Shown here: one piece after another, positions 46,982 to 59,034 of the stretch
Layout: every line of letters starts with the position of its first letter
Position numbering within the stretch: the stretch's first letter is position 1
DNA from: Riptortus pedestris
Lineage: Eukaryota; Arthropoda; Insecta; Hemiptera; Alydidae
Direction: 5' to 3'
Length of the DNA stretch: 64,000 bases
NCBI GenBank assembly: GCA_019009955.1
Contig: CM032230.1
Coordinates: 8,796,001-8,860,000 of the forward strand
Notes under the pieces: model-generated
Database searches by the model: none
What the model was told of the DNA's origin: nothing
What the model saw: only the letters and a program-made list of their open reading frames with translations
Position numbers and translations under genes: made by a program

Positions 46982-47051
46982 GAGATACATGCAAATATGT
47001 TCTGGTGAACCTCCCCCCCCCACCCCTTTTAGGTTGTTGGACTTAACGGAC

Positions 47052-47191
47052 TTTTATAAGCAGATTTCCGTTAAGGAAAATCAACTATTGAGGTCGTACT
47101 CATGACGCGATTTCCAAAAATTTTATTCAAATGTCCATCGATCCTACCCAGGAGATGACGAAAATGAGGTCCGTTCAAGACTGTATATATC

Positions 47192-47242
<51 letters not shown>

Positions 47243-47702
47243 ATCTATCTATCTATATATTTGTCTGTTACCGCTCTAGCGGTCGCAAGTTTTGTATGAT
47301 CGTTACCAAACTCGATATTTAATCGTTTTATGCAACAAGAAAGAACGAGTTCGTTAATGGCTGAAATCGGACCAGTGGTAGGGGGGGTTTAGAGGGGGGA
47401 TTTTTGAAAATTCGAAATTACTCCGTTATTATGCGTCGGATCGAAGCATTGCATAGAATCAATCTTATTGCAAATTAATTTTACTATAAATATTGTTCTA
47501 TACATTTATTCTCTATCTTGAATATTAACAGAGATAATTTTTTTTATTAAATTTGGGCCGATAACGGACGATTGAGTTTCCCGCAAAAGCTAGTTCGGCC
47601 CTTTGCCGTAACTGTTCGGCTCTCGTATGGAAATTTCTCTATTGTATAACTTCAGGTGGGAAATCTGCTTAGTTTACGCAGCCCCTGCGTGACGGACTTT
47701 TT
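47052..47702 (-). mobile_element. HLE, complete short copy
   Basis: Tail hairpin (AGCAGATTTCCGTTAAGGAA) at 47059, (TA)n at 47196-47240, ACCGCTCTAGCGGT, G-rich tract, inverted head ending 47700. Confidence 0.9.
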
Positions 47703-47795
47703 ATCACCCGGGATAAATGGACATTTGAAGACATTTTTCGAAGTTACAACACCAATAGCTGTAGCTCCCTTATTCGCTTAGTGGAAATCTGCTAA
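47703..47795 (+). mobile_element. HLE tail fragment
   Basis: GGGATAAATGGACATTTGAA, GTGGAAATCTGCTAATA. Confidence 0.7.
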
Positions 47796-47805
47796 TAGAG
47801 GAATG

Positions 47806-47846
<41 letters not shown>

Positions 47847-47878
47847 TGTGTGTGTGTGTGAGTGTGTGTGTGTGTGTA
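47806..47878. repeat. (TG)n microsatellite
   Basis: About 35 TG units with two GA interruptions. 47880-48280 after it is non-repetitive with no gene seen. Confidence 0.95.
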
Positions 47879-48282
47879 AGGTGGGGGAGTTAGAGGAAGG
47901 GAGAGGGGTGGCTAGAGAGATGTAGCCTGGAGCCAGCTGATTGGCTAGTCGAGTAGTAAAACGTGATCTATCAGTGTAGTCACAGGTCTGTATCTGCTAA
48001 TCACTGTTTACTCGCCCAGTGATTAGCCGCTATCGATCTAGGCCTGTGTTGATTAATCCGCTCCAACCTCTCTTCTTAGCATTTACTCTTATCTTGGACC
48101 AGTTTCAATCAGACTGCAACATGCCTTCTTACAATTACCTATCATCTTGAATGGATGAATTGGTCAGCTTTGGTTAGCTGGCCTTAACTTAATACGATGA
48201 TATGCAGCCAAACTGGCTGCTGCTACTACTTTGGACTCCAGTGTCACACGTAGAGTAAATCCTTTTCCAGAGGAAGTAATAT

Positions 48283-48876
48283 AAAAGTCCGTCACGCAGG
48301 GGCTGCGTAAACTAAGCAGATTCCCTTCCTGTAGTTTTGGAATAGATAAATCTACATTCTGGCAACACTTAACACCACCGTGAATATTTAGTTAAAAAGT
48401 CCGTCACGCAGGGGCTGTGTAAACTAAGCAGATTTCCCATGTGAAGTTTTACAATAGAGAAATCTGCCTGCTAATAAGTAGTAAAGAGTCTCTAAACCAA
48501 TTCCCCAGGGACGAACAGTTACGGAAACGGCCAAACTAGCTTTCGGAGGAAAGTCCCGAACATAGCCGACTTTTTCCGACCTCACACAGAATACAAATGC
48601 AAATATCTCGGTTAATATTCAAGATACAGAATAAATGTATAGAGCAATATTTATAGTAAATTTAATTTCCAATAAGATTGATTCTATACAATGCTTCAAT
48701 TCAACGCATAGTAACGGAGATATTTTCAAAAATCACCCCCTCTAACCCCCTCCCCCCTCCCACTGGCCCATTTCAGCCCTTAACGAACTTGATCTTTCTT
48801 TTTACATAAATCGATTAAATATCGAGTTTGGTACAGATCAAACAAAAATTGTCACCACTACAGCCTTAACAGACAA

Positions 48877-48930
<54 letters not shown>

Positions 48931-49056
48931 CCTTGAACGGACCTTATTTTCGTCATCTCCTGGGTAGGAGCGATGGACATTTGAAGACATTTTTCGGAAA
49001 TCGCTTCATGAGTACGACCTCAATAGCTGATTTCTCTTAAGGGAGATCTGCTAAAA
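48283..49056 (+). mobile_element. HLE head fragment followed by a complete HLE
   Basis: 48283-48393 is a head-only piece (GTCCGTCACGCAGGGGCTGC). 48394-49056 is complete: the same head, GCAGATTTCCC / GAAATCTGCC stem, C-rich tract, (TA)n at 48880-48929, ATGGACATTTGAAG and tail GCTGATTTCTC / GGGAGATCTGCTAAAA. Confidence 0.9.
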
Positions 49057-49063
49057 CTAAAAA

Positions 49064-49607
49064 AAAAGTCCGTCACGCAGGGGCTGCGTAAACTAAGCAG
49101 ATTTCCCACGTGAAGTTAAACAATAGAGAAATCTCCATACGAGAGCCGAACAGTTATGGCAAAGGGCGGAACTAGCTTTTGGTGGGAAACTAAACCGTCC
49201 GTTATATACCCTCATTTCATAAAAATGCAAATATCTTGGTTAATATTCAAGATAGAGAAGAAATATATAGAACAATATTTATAGTAAATGTAATTTGCAA
49301 TAAGATTAGTTCTATACAAGTTTTTGATCCAACGTATGGTAACGGAGATATTTCGAATTTTCGAAAATCCTCCTCTCTAAACACCCCCCCCCTCTCCGAC
49401 TGGTCCGATTTCAGCCAATAACGAACTTGATCTGTCTTTTTGCATAAAACGTTTAAATATCGAGTTTGGTAACGATCAAACAAAAATTGCGACCACTAGA
49501 TCGTTTACAGACAAATATATATATAATTTTCAACGGACCTCATATTCGTCATCTGCTGGGTAGGATGGACATTTGAAAATTTTTTCGAAATGTTCATGAG
49601 TATTGTA
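49064..49607 (+). mobile_element. HLE copy, tail lost
   Basis: Head GTCCGTCACGCAGGGGCTGC at 49068, body with (C)n near 49386, GCGACCACTAGATCG, very short ATATATATA, GGGTAGGATGGACATTTG. It ends at TTCATGAGTA, where another copy begins. Confidence 0.85.
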
Positions 49608-49784
49608 AAACAGCACATGGGAAATCTGCTTAGTTTACGCAGCCCCTGCGTGACGGACTTTTTTATTAGTAGATTTCTCTCAAGGGGGATAGTCATGACG
49701 TGATTTTCAAAAATATTCTTCAAATGTCCATCGATCCTACTAAGGAGACGATAATGAGGTCTGTTCAAAATTATGTACATAAAA

Positions 49785-49832
<48 letters not shown>

Positions 49833-50204
49833 CTGTTAACGCTCTAGCGGTGGCAATGTTTGTTTGATCGTTACCAAACTCGATATTTAAACGTTTTATG
49901 TAAAAATAAAGATCAAGTTCGTAAATGGCTGAAATCGGACCAGTGTGAGTTGGGGTTCAGAGGGGAGGAATTTGAAATATCATCGTTACTATACTTCGGA
50001 TTAACCGAGATATTTGCATTTTTATTAAGTGTGTGCTGATAACGAACGAGATGAGATTGGCTAAATTCGCTTCTAGTCGTGAGTTTCTGCCAAAAGCTAT
50101 TCAGCCGTTTCCGTAACTGTTCGGCTCTCGTGAAATTTATTTATTGTGAAACTTCACGAGGTAAATCTGCTTAGTTTACGCAGCCCCTGCGTGGCGGACT
50201 TTCT
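49608..50204 (-). mobile_element. HLE head fragment and a complete HLE, minus orientation
   Basis: 49608-49664 is an inverted head piece. 49665-50204 has tail TAGATTTCTCTCAAGGGGGA, (TA)n at 49788-49828, CGCTCTAGCGGTGGC, a shortened body and inverted head GCAGCCCCTGCGTGGCGGAC. Confidence 0.85.
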
Positions 50205-50286
50205 TCTATCAATGGACATTCGAGGACGTTTTTCGAAAATCTCGTCATCAGTACGACCTCAAAAGTTGATTGAAATCTGCTAAAAT
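50205..50286 (+). mobile_element. HLE tail fragment
   Basis: CAATGGACATTCGAGGACGT, TCGTCATCAGTACGACCTCA, GAAATCTGCTAAAA. Confidence 0.75.
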
Positions 50287-51534
50287 GTACAGGAATTTCT
50301 AGCGGCCACTAAAAACGACTCCATTAACGTCTATTTCCTGTGTCACTTTATTAATAAACCTTCCCTCAAAGGAGGGAGGTGCTGTTTGTTGAAAATACAT
50401 CATGCACTTGTCTCGGCGATGTATTATTTTCAGGCAGATTCCGTTTGAGAAGCGTCCTTTTTGAAGAGTGAATTAGCCGAGACGTCGCGGAAAGCAGTAT
50501 TTCAAAACTGGGAGAACACAATTACCTTGGAAATAGATATGGTCTTTGACTGAGGAGGCTGGCTGTGGAGGTGTAAATCTCGCCCTGTTTGACTATCAAC
50601 GACTAGGGCACTCTAATAGGAAGCAAGAGTCAAAGAAAGTCCTCTCTGTGTGTCTCTCTCTTGACGTCTTCATACCTCTTTGTTTTGACTTATCTCTTTG
50701 TTCTATTATTGAATCTGGCTGGCTTGCTGGTTCAATCCCTGCCTAGCTCACCTGGTCCCTAGGGGGCGGCGTCCTTTAATATCCACGGGGGAACTCTCTT
50801 TAATCAGGATTTTTTCTATTGGCAATAAAGGCAATGTCTTTCAAATGATTTATTTTCTGAGTTACAAGATGCCGACGGGCTGAAATAATCTTTCGTCGAG
50901 GATTAAGAAGTCCGTCTAAACTAAGCAGATTTTCCACCTGCTGGAGTATGATTCGCTGATGAACTCATCTTACCATCTATTCTCTATTTCTCCCCCAGAA
51001 ATAAGTCTATGTAAACAGGAATTAAAATGTTAGTTGGACTTCAGACGTTTAGTAACTTACATAAGTGTTTATTTATTATTTATTTTATTATAAATAGGCA
51101 CCGAACTCGCCAGAGTTATTTGTGCCTAGGTGGTCCAAGATTCCATTTTCGTATTCTTTCCTTGTGTTAGGCAGTCCCTTTCTTCAGAGATCCCTTCTTT
51201 TAGCCATCCTTCATCCTCGCCTATGTTGCATCTCTCCTATTGTTCTCTATTCACGATCCTGTGACAAATTGGAAAAACAGAGCAGTATTTTGTATACATA
51301 ATCAATTTAATGCATAAATATTTATCTCACTTTCTTGTGTGCCCATATGTTGAAGTCCTATTATATTTCTTTATTTAAACGAGTAATTATTAAAAATCTT
51401 AACAGTTTTTTTATAGAGTGACTATCATCCCCTAGTATTTCGGATAGTACTTCTGACATACCAAGGGACTTTCTGGTGTCCTCATACCTTCTACACTCTG
51501 TAATAGAGAGTCGTGTAATAAAAAAGCTGTATAT
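50287..51534. other. mostly non-repetitive, no gene seen
   Basis: 50300-50860 is GC-richer than its surroundings and matches no repeat in the window. 50910-50950 holds an HLE head trace (GTCCGTCTAAACTAAGCAGA). Nothing else supported. Confidence 0.45.
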
Positions 51535-51843
51535 GCTAAGGATCTCTCTCTGATATACTCCCTTTCCTCAGTAAGTAGTGTGTTTTCTGCAGAACTTAAC
51601 AATAAAAGCAGCTCTTAACCTATTGTTAATTGAGCAAAAGAATGCTTTGATTTGTTCTGACTCTTACAGCAGCTTAAAATCAATTGAAAAAATGTACAAT
51701 AAAAATCCCATCTGTAAAGAAATCCAACGGATTTTGGAGGAATTGCACAAGAAAAATATTAATGTCGAATTTATTTGGGTACCAGGACATTCTGGCATAG
51801 AAGGAAATATGAATGCTGACGCCTTAGCCGCTAAAGCTACATA
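51535..51843 (+). pseudogene. LINE RNase H domain fragment, frameshifted
   Basis: SSVFSAEL in one frame, then after a shift near 51597 KAALNLLL, LICSDSYSSLKSI (third acidic strand of RNase H with its DS), KNINVEFIWVPGHSGIEGN and ADALAAKAT (the last catalytic Asp lies in NADALA). This order is diagnostic of the RNase H domain of I/Jockey-group non-LTR retrotransposons. It ends abruptly at TAA, where HLE sequence starts. The reverse transcriptase is absent. Only about 90 codons survive, so it is a dead fragment; the second frame is remarkably clean over 80 codons, so it is not very old. Confidence 0.85.
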
Positions 51844-51854
51844 AGTGTTTAAAA

Positions 51855-52430
51855 ACACAACAAAAAATTGGAACCGCTGGAGCGTTAACAAATAAATATA
51901 TGTATCTATTGCAGTTTTGAACGTATCTCATTGTCGTCAACTCCTGGAAAGAATCGATGGACATTTGAGGAAATATTCGAAAATAGCCAGGGTCCAGGCA
52001 ATACAACAACTAAACTAAGCAGGCTTCCATCGTGCTTGTTGTATAACAAACTTGTGATTTCAAATCACAAAATATTTTATTACTTCAATGTAAAAAAACA
52101 GATGAGTAGGGCGGTGTGAGAGTTACTGAATAACAATAAAGCACGAATAACTCGCTGAATAATTGAGTTACGAAAAATTGTATGGAACCGTAATTGTAGA
52201 GCATCAGTAGCTTAACATGATTGATTCCAAAAAAAATTACGATCCGACTCGTAATAACGAAAATATTTTGGATTTTCAAAATTCGACTTCAGGGAATAAC
52301 AGATATGATAACATCACTGGAAAAATTAAATATCAAGTATGGTATAGATGAAGTAAACATCATTTAAAGAAGTACGTAAAATCTTTATTGATGACGTATC
52401 ACGCAACCATGCACCTTGCTTAATAAAGGT
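51855..52430 (+). mobile_element. HLE tail part and HLE-subfamily body
   Basis: 51865-52000: ACCGCTGGAGCGTTAACAAA, GAATCGATGGACATTTGAGG. 52015-52430: GCAGGCTTCCATCGTG, ATGATTGATTCC, ATATCAAGTATGGTATAGAT. No (TA)n. Confidence 0.65.
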
Positions 52431-52609
52431 CTATTGGCAGCGGATGGGCGGTGGCTACACTTCCAATGTCTTTGGTACAAATTTGTCCAATATCTTCACA
52501 TGTCCATGTAGCCTTCCTGTCTACTCTGGGGTTAGAATTCAATGCATAGTACATTCTAAACGGCGTCTGCTTGATTATATTAAATTTAGCTAATGACTGA
52601 GGTCCCACT

Positions 52610-52961
52610 CAGTGGCGGCTCGTAGCTAAAATTAGTGGGGGTGCTGCTCCAGAAAATCCAGCACGGCAGGGTCGGCACTGCGGGAACGACAGTGCTCTCT
52701 CTCCATTGTGGAGCTTCCTGTGGGACAACAGTCAAACACCTCGCCGCTCCAACTGTGAAGCACACAGTTCCATACAAAGATTTTTGTATCTTTTTTCATA
52801 AACTGGGGGATGGTAACTGCATTAAGTTTAAGGATTATATATTATACAAGTATAAAGAAAGAATTAAAGAACAAAGGCTCATTATATTAAATGTTATAGA
52901 TAATATCAAGTGGAAAATGGGGGTGCTGCAGTTCCCAGTGCCTATACACGAGCCTCCACTG
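52610..52961. mobile_element. hAT-type MITE with 8-bp target duplication
   Basis: Starts CAGTGGCGGCTCGTAG and ends (inverted) CAGTGGAGGCTCGTGT. It is flanked by the perfect 8-bp repeat GTCCCACT (52602-52609 and 52962-52969). The CAGTGGCGG-type terminus and 8-bp duplication are hAT hallmarks. GGGGGTGCTGC is present just inside both ends. 352 bp, no transposase. Confidence 0.9.
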
Positions 52962-52969
52962 GTCCCACT

Positions 52970-53535
52970 ATTGGTTAAAATTTCAATGGAAAGGAACAAA
53001 TGACATTGATAAAGCGTCGTCCTCTGCGGAATAATATCTTCTCATATTTGCTAATAAAACATAATTTGAAAACATTACATAATCCTCTTTCCAAATAAAA
53101 AAATAAATAATTAGAGGTATTTTCTCCTCATTTATTCCTAATTTTAAAGGGAGGGGGTAAAAAAAAAAAAAAGAGGGACGGTTAATTAATTTTGACAGAT
53201 GTGTATGACATTAAAATCCATTAATTTGATTAAATAATTTGGGCCTCCCCCAGTAAATTACCCGTTAATGCTGGATGATGTATGAGTGGTCGCCGCTGGC
53301 GTGTGCCTGCCCGAGGGGGTAGCTCTGACGTGACGGGACAATTAAAAAAGGGATTAGGATTAATATGAATTGTGCGTGTATGGGAGTGTGTGTGCGTGTA
53401 CCTGTTGGCCTACTTGATTGGTTCCCTGCCTCTGGAAAAAGGATTATGTCGCCCCAAATGGGCTTGATTGAAGAACGAAGTTTAGAAAAACAGAACAAAC
53501 AAAAACAAGACATTTTATATTGAAGAGCAATATAT
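52970..53535. other. no feature recognised
   Basis: 53100-53460 is non-repetitive, with TTAATTTGATTAAAT-like motifs and a GC-richer part. No coding evidence. Confidence 0.45.
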
Positions 53536-54120
<585 letters not shown>

Positions 54121-54398
54121 AAAATAGTTATAAAATTAGCTCTAATTCCATGAATATATTTTATAAAATCTATCAATCAATTTAAATATTTATACACAAT
54201 AAGTTAACAATCTTAAATCACTCTAAATATATAACATACATTTTTTTATTTATTGACTTGCAAATTTATAAAAGGGTGATAAAGCCTTAATGAGACAATC
54301 TACATATCAAAAATATTCTTGACCCATTTTTTAGACAAATATTTTATAGTTGTAATTAATAATTTGAACATTATTGATTGTATTCATCTTGTTAATAA

Positions 54399-55127
54399 AA
54401 AAGTCCGTCACGCAGGGGCTGCGTAAACTAAGCAGATTTCCCTCGTGAAGTTTATAGATAAATATACATACTGCTAACACAACACCGTGAATAAATACAA
54501 ACGGAAATAAGAATGTTTCATCCAATTTCAATAGCCTGCCGACAGGAAGCGTTAGGTTAGAAATGTAAACAAACGGGTCCCGCCTCACACCGGAAAGAAA
54601 AACATGTACTGAAATATATCAGAATATAACACATTAATTTTATTGATAACTATTTGCTAAATCTAGTACTTTAATTAATAATGTGTCAGAATAATTGTTA
54701 TCTCAATCAATAAAAATTTAGTAGTCCAAAACTTTAAGATGGGGGGGGGGGAGTCACCAGTACATATTTGCATGTGTCTCGTATAATAAAGGTCTCTTGA
54801 ATACAATTTTTGGTATTTAAATTTCCAATAATGTGATTTATTATGTATCAGAGTATTGTTTACGTAACATGAGTAGAAGTGGCGGTTTGGTGAAAACTGA
54901 AAAATGCAAATATCTCTTTGTAATAAGATTGATTCTGTATAATCTTTCGATCCGACGTATAGTAACGGAGATATTTCGAATTTTCGAAAATCCTCCCCTC
55001 TAAACCCCCCTCCCACTGGTTCGACTTCAGCCGTTAACGAACTTGATCTTTCTTTTTACATAAAACGCTTAAATATGAAGTTTGGTAAGGATTAAACAAA
55101 AATTGCGACCGCTAGAGCGGTAACAGC

Positions 55128-55201
<74 letters not shown>

Positions 55202-55328
55202 AGATACAGTTTTGAACGGACCTCATTTTCGTCATCTACTCGGTAGGATCGATGGACATTTGAAGAAAAATTTCGAAAATTCCGTCATGAGTACAACCTC
55301 AATAGCTGATTTCCCTTAATCTGCTAAA
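54399..55328 (+). mobile_element. HLE, complete long-variant copy
   Basis: Head GTCCGTCACGCAGGGGCTGC at 54403, AAACAAACGGGTCCCGCC, (G)n at 54740, C-rich tract, GCGACCGCTAGAGCGGTAAC, (TA)n at 55132-55204, tail GCTGATTTCCCTTAATCTGC (one hairpin arm partly deleted). About 930 bp. Confidence 0.9.
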
Positions 55329-55783
55329 AGATTCACTTATTTATTTTTTGAACTATGAATATTTTTTAATAGATTTAGCACATTCCGGTTGAGTGATAAA
55401 GAGTTTTACACCTGAAAATGGTACGCTTTAATACCTACAACATTTAAGTTTGTGGCTGGAGGTTTGAACCATTTAGCCATTGCACGTTAACAATAAGCCA
55501 ATGTACCATGAAACATGTTACTCCAAGTTCAAATAACAAATATTTTTTATAAAGGATCTTTATTATGTGAGATACATGCAAAAACGTTGCGTGATGGCCC
55601 CATGTATTAAGATTATACGTTCTCATTATATTACTCGATATTTAACCGTTTCATTCAAGGCTAAAGATGATATTCCTAAATGGCTGATATCGGGCCCAAA
55701 ATAGAGGTGTTTAGTGGGAGGGTTTTCGAAAATCCATAATATCTCCGTTATTAAGAGCCACAATAAAAACATATATCAAAAAA
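55329..55783 (-). mobile_element. unassigned DNA plus HLE-subfamily piece
   Basis: 55540-55770 reads as a minus-orientation subfamily body (GTGAGATACATGCAAAAACG, CTCGATATTTAACCGTTTCA, AATATCTCCGTTATTAAGAG). 55329-55540 is unassigned. Confidence 0.5.
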
Positions 55784-56332
55784 GTCCGTCACGCAGGGGC
55801 TGCGTAAACTAAGCAGATTTCTCACGTGAAGTTTTACAATAGATAAATCTGCCTAATAACAACTGTAGTAGTAAGAAACCTCTAAACCTAAAACATTATT
55901 TAGGGCGTAATAACCCAGTAGTTTCTAGCCCCAAAAAACAGTTAACCTAACCTCTAAACCTATTCACGAGGGACGAATAGTTATGGAAACGGCCGCCAGA
56001 GCTCTCGGCGGAAAGTCCGAACATAGCCTACTGATGACCACACGCAGAATACAAATGCAAATATCTCGGTTAATATTCAAGATACAGAATAAATGTATAG
56101 AACAATATTTATAGTACATTTAATTTGCAATAAGATTTATTCTATACAAATTTTCTATCCGACGCATAATAACGAAGATATTTTGAATTTTCAAAATTCC
56201 CCCCTCTAACGCCCCCTCCCACTGGTCCGATTTCAGCCATTAACGAACTTGATCTTCCTTTTTACATAAAACGATTAAATTCCGAGTTTGGTAACGATCA
56301 AACAAAAATTGAGACCGCTAGAGTGGTAACAG

Positions 56333-56395
<63 letters not shown>

Positions 56396-56520
56396 ATTTT
56401 GAACGGACCTCATTTTCGTCATCTCCAAGGTAGGATCGATGGACATTTGAAGAAATTTTTCGAAACTCGCATCATGAGTACGACCTCAATAGCTGATTTC
56501 CCTTAAGGGAAATCTGCTAA
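55784..56520 (+). mobile_element. HLE, complete copy
   Basis: Head GTCCGTCACGCAGGGGCTGC, stem GCAGATTTCTC / TAAATCTGCC, body, GACCGCTAGAGTGGTAACAG, (TA)n at 56336-56396, GGTAGGATCGATGGACA, perfect tail palindrome arms GATTTCCC / GGGAAATC then TGCTAAAA. Confidence 0.92.
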
Positions 56521-56521
56521 A

Positions 56522-56890
56522 AAGTTTGTTCAGTCTTTCTTATGGAGTGTACTGCTTTACGGGGGCTAATATTGGACTCTCCACAACAGCAAATATAATA
56601 CATTAGAATCAATGGAAATGTGGATCTGGCATAAAAGATTTAGAAAATGTTGGCCTAAAAAGAAATCCAACATGAAAGATCTAAATGAGGAAATTGAGAG
56701 CAATAGTCTTATCAAGGCCATGGAAAAAAGAAGAGTGAAACTTCTTAAACATGTCATAACGCACAACAACTTCATTACAAATATATTTGAAAATATATTG
56801 GGACTCGAAAATCCTATTTGGAAACATCTTATGCTTTGGGTGGATGTAGTAATATGAAAAGAGCAGCTTCCGATAGAACATAATGGTTGC
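56522..56890 (+). pseudogene. LINE reverse transcriptase C-terminal fragment
   Basis: One frame reads SFLWSVLLYGG-stop-YWTL (canonical family text has a Cys-Glu-type YGCETWTL), then ESMEMWIWHKRFRKCW, LIKAMEKRRVKLLKHVI and NFITNIFENILGLENPIW. This matches the region after the polymerase core in insect endonuclease-reverse transcriptase LINEs (WTL, EMW, RR..L.HV). The TAA near 56567 breaks it, and both ends are truncated. It begins immediately after the HLE 3' terminus. Clade not determined. Confidence 0.8.
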
Positions 56891-56899
56891 AACTACAAG

Positions 56900-57587
56900 G
56901 AAGAAAGTAGATTATGAGTCGGTTGGAAAAATGTTGTATATCGAATTTTGCTAAATACTTGATATTCTACAGATATTGTTTATTTTATACACATTTCCCT
57001 ACTTCAAATATTAACCTTGTATTTAGAGTTCAGTAAACCCCCACTTCCATTCGTCCGATTTTACATAGAAATAGAGAATGTAGTATGAGATGGGATCGCC
57101 AGGGTTTCATCCTGCCCGTGGAAAATCTGCTTAGTTTACGCAGCCCTTTGCGTGGCGGACTTTTGTTATTTATGAGTTGTTGTTTTTTTTTTCCCGAGCG
57201 TTTCTTTATCGTATCACCAGTTATGAATGAATTTCTCCATATCCCGGAGTTATCTTCAGAAATATATATTTTTAGTAAGGCGATAAAGGGATTGGGGTGG
57301 GACTGGGTCTCCATCGATGTAGATCTGGAAAGAATTAGGGGACACGCAAAGGCACTTTAATGTGAATAGAGGAAGAATCGTGCAGGGCATGAAACGCACG
57401 CAGAGGGCTGGTCCCCACTCAAATACCAATATAGGCATTCTATAACGCACCTATTTCTTAGGCCGTTCAGCTCTGAGTCAAACTTTTGGCAGATTTCTCT
57501 CAACGGAGTAAAGGCTATCGAGTTTCTAACAAAGGCGAAATTTTTGAAACTGTCTTCATTTGTACGTCGATCCTATCTAGGAGAAGA
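56900..57587. mobile_element. unassigned DNA with HLE ends
   Basis: 56915-57110 is HLE-subfamily body. 57118-57166 is an inverted HLE head (GCAGCCCTTTGCGTGGCGGA). 57167-57487 has no feature. 57488-57587 is a decayed inverted tail (GGCAGATTTCTCTCAACGGA, CGTCGATCCTATCTAGGAGA). Confidence 0.65.
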
Positions 57588-58144
57588 CGAAAAATTCTGT
57601 CAGGCATAAGCTGCGTATACTAAGCAGATTTCCCAAGTGAAGTTTTACAATAGAGAAATCTGCCTAATAACAACTGTAGTAGTAAGAAACGTCTAAACCT
57701 AAAACATTATTTAAAGCGGAATAACCCAGTAGTTTCTAGCCCCAAAAAACAGTTAACCTAACCTCTATAACTATTCATGAGGGACGAATAGTTATGGAAA
57801 AGGCCACCAGAGCTCTCGGCGGAAAGTCCGAACATAGCCTACTGGTGACCACACGCAGAATACAAATGCAAATATCTCGGTTAATATTCAAGATAGAGAA
57901 TAAATGTGTATAACAATATTTATAGTAAATTTAATTTGCAATAAGATTGATTCTGTACAATTTTTCGATCCAACGTATAGTAATGGAGATATTTCGAATT
58001 TTCGAAAATCCTCCCCTCTAAACCCCCCTCCCACTGGTCCGATTTCAGCCGTTAACGAACTTGATCTTTCTTTTTACATAAAACGACTAAATATCGAGTT
58101 TGGTAACGATTAAACAATAATTGCGACCGCTAGAGCGGTAACAG

Positions 58145-58193
<49 letters not shown>
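57588..58193 (+). mobile_element. HLE 5' part ending at (TA)n
   Basis: Head GTCAGGCATAAGCTGCG, GAAATCTGCC, AACGTCTAAACCTAAAACAT, body, GCGACCGCTAGAGCGGTAAC, (TA)n at 58149-58193. Helitron, not the HLE tail, follows the array. Confidence 0.85.
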
Positions 58194-58200
<7 letters not shown>

Positions 58201-58285
58201 GTAACCTCTGTCTGTACATTGAGTTTTTCGCGAAATTTCACGATAACTTTTCGTTTCACATGTCATAGACACCCTAACTGCATTT
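58194..58285 (+). mobile_element. Helitron 5' fragment
   Basis: AAAATTGTAACCTCTGTCTG to ACCCTAACTGCATTTT, then cut by the HLE beginning at 58286. Confidence 0.8.
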
Positions 58286-58416
58286 TAGCAGATTTCCCTT
58301 AAGGGAAATCAGCTATTGAGGTTGTACTCATGACGGAATTGTCCTTCAAATGTCCATCGATCCTACCCAGGAGATGACGAAAATGAGGTCCGTTCAAAAC
58401 TGTATATATATATCTA

Positions 58417-58477
<61 letters not shown>

Positions 58478-59034
58478 CTGTTACCGCTCTAGCGGTCGCA
58501 ATTTTTGTTTGATCGTTACCAAACTCGATATTTAGTCGTTTTATGTAAAAAGAAAGATCAAGTTCGTTAACGGCTGAAATCGGACCAGTGGGAGGGGGGG
58601 TTTAGAGGGGAGGATTTTCGAAAATTCGAAATATCTTCGTTACTATACGTCGGATCGAAAAATATTACAGAATCAATCTTATTGAAAATTAAATTTACTA
58701 TAAATATTGTTCTATACATTTATTCTCTATCTTGAATATTAACTGAGATATTTGCATTTGTATTCTGCATGTGCTCGGCAGCAGTGGCTATGTTCGCACT
58801 TTCCGCCGTGACCTCTGGTGGCCGTTTTCGTAACTATTCGTCCCTCGTGAATGGGTTTAGAGGTTAGGTTAACTGTTTTTTGGGGCTAGAAACTACTGGG
58901 TTATTACGCCCTAAATAATGTTTTAGGTTTAGAGGTTTCTTGCTACTACAGTTGTCATTAGGCAGATTTCTCTATTGTAAAACTTCACGTGGGAAATCTG
59001 CTTAATTTACGCAGCCCCTGCGTGACGGGCATTT
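58286..59034 (-). mobile_element. HLE, complete copy
   Basis: Tail palindrome arms GCAGATTTCCC / GGGAAATCAGC at 58286, (TA)n at 58403-58472, ACCGCTCTAGCGGT, G-rich tract, and inverted head GCAGCCCCTGCGTGACGGGC. Inserted into Helitron sequence. Confidence 0.92.
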
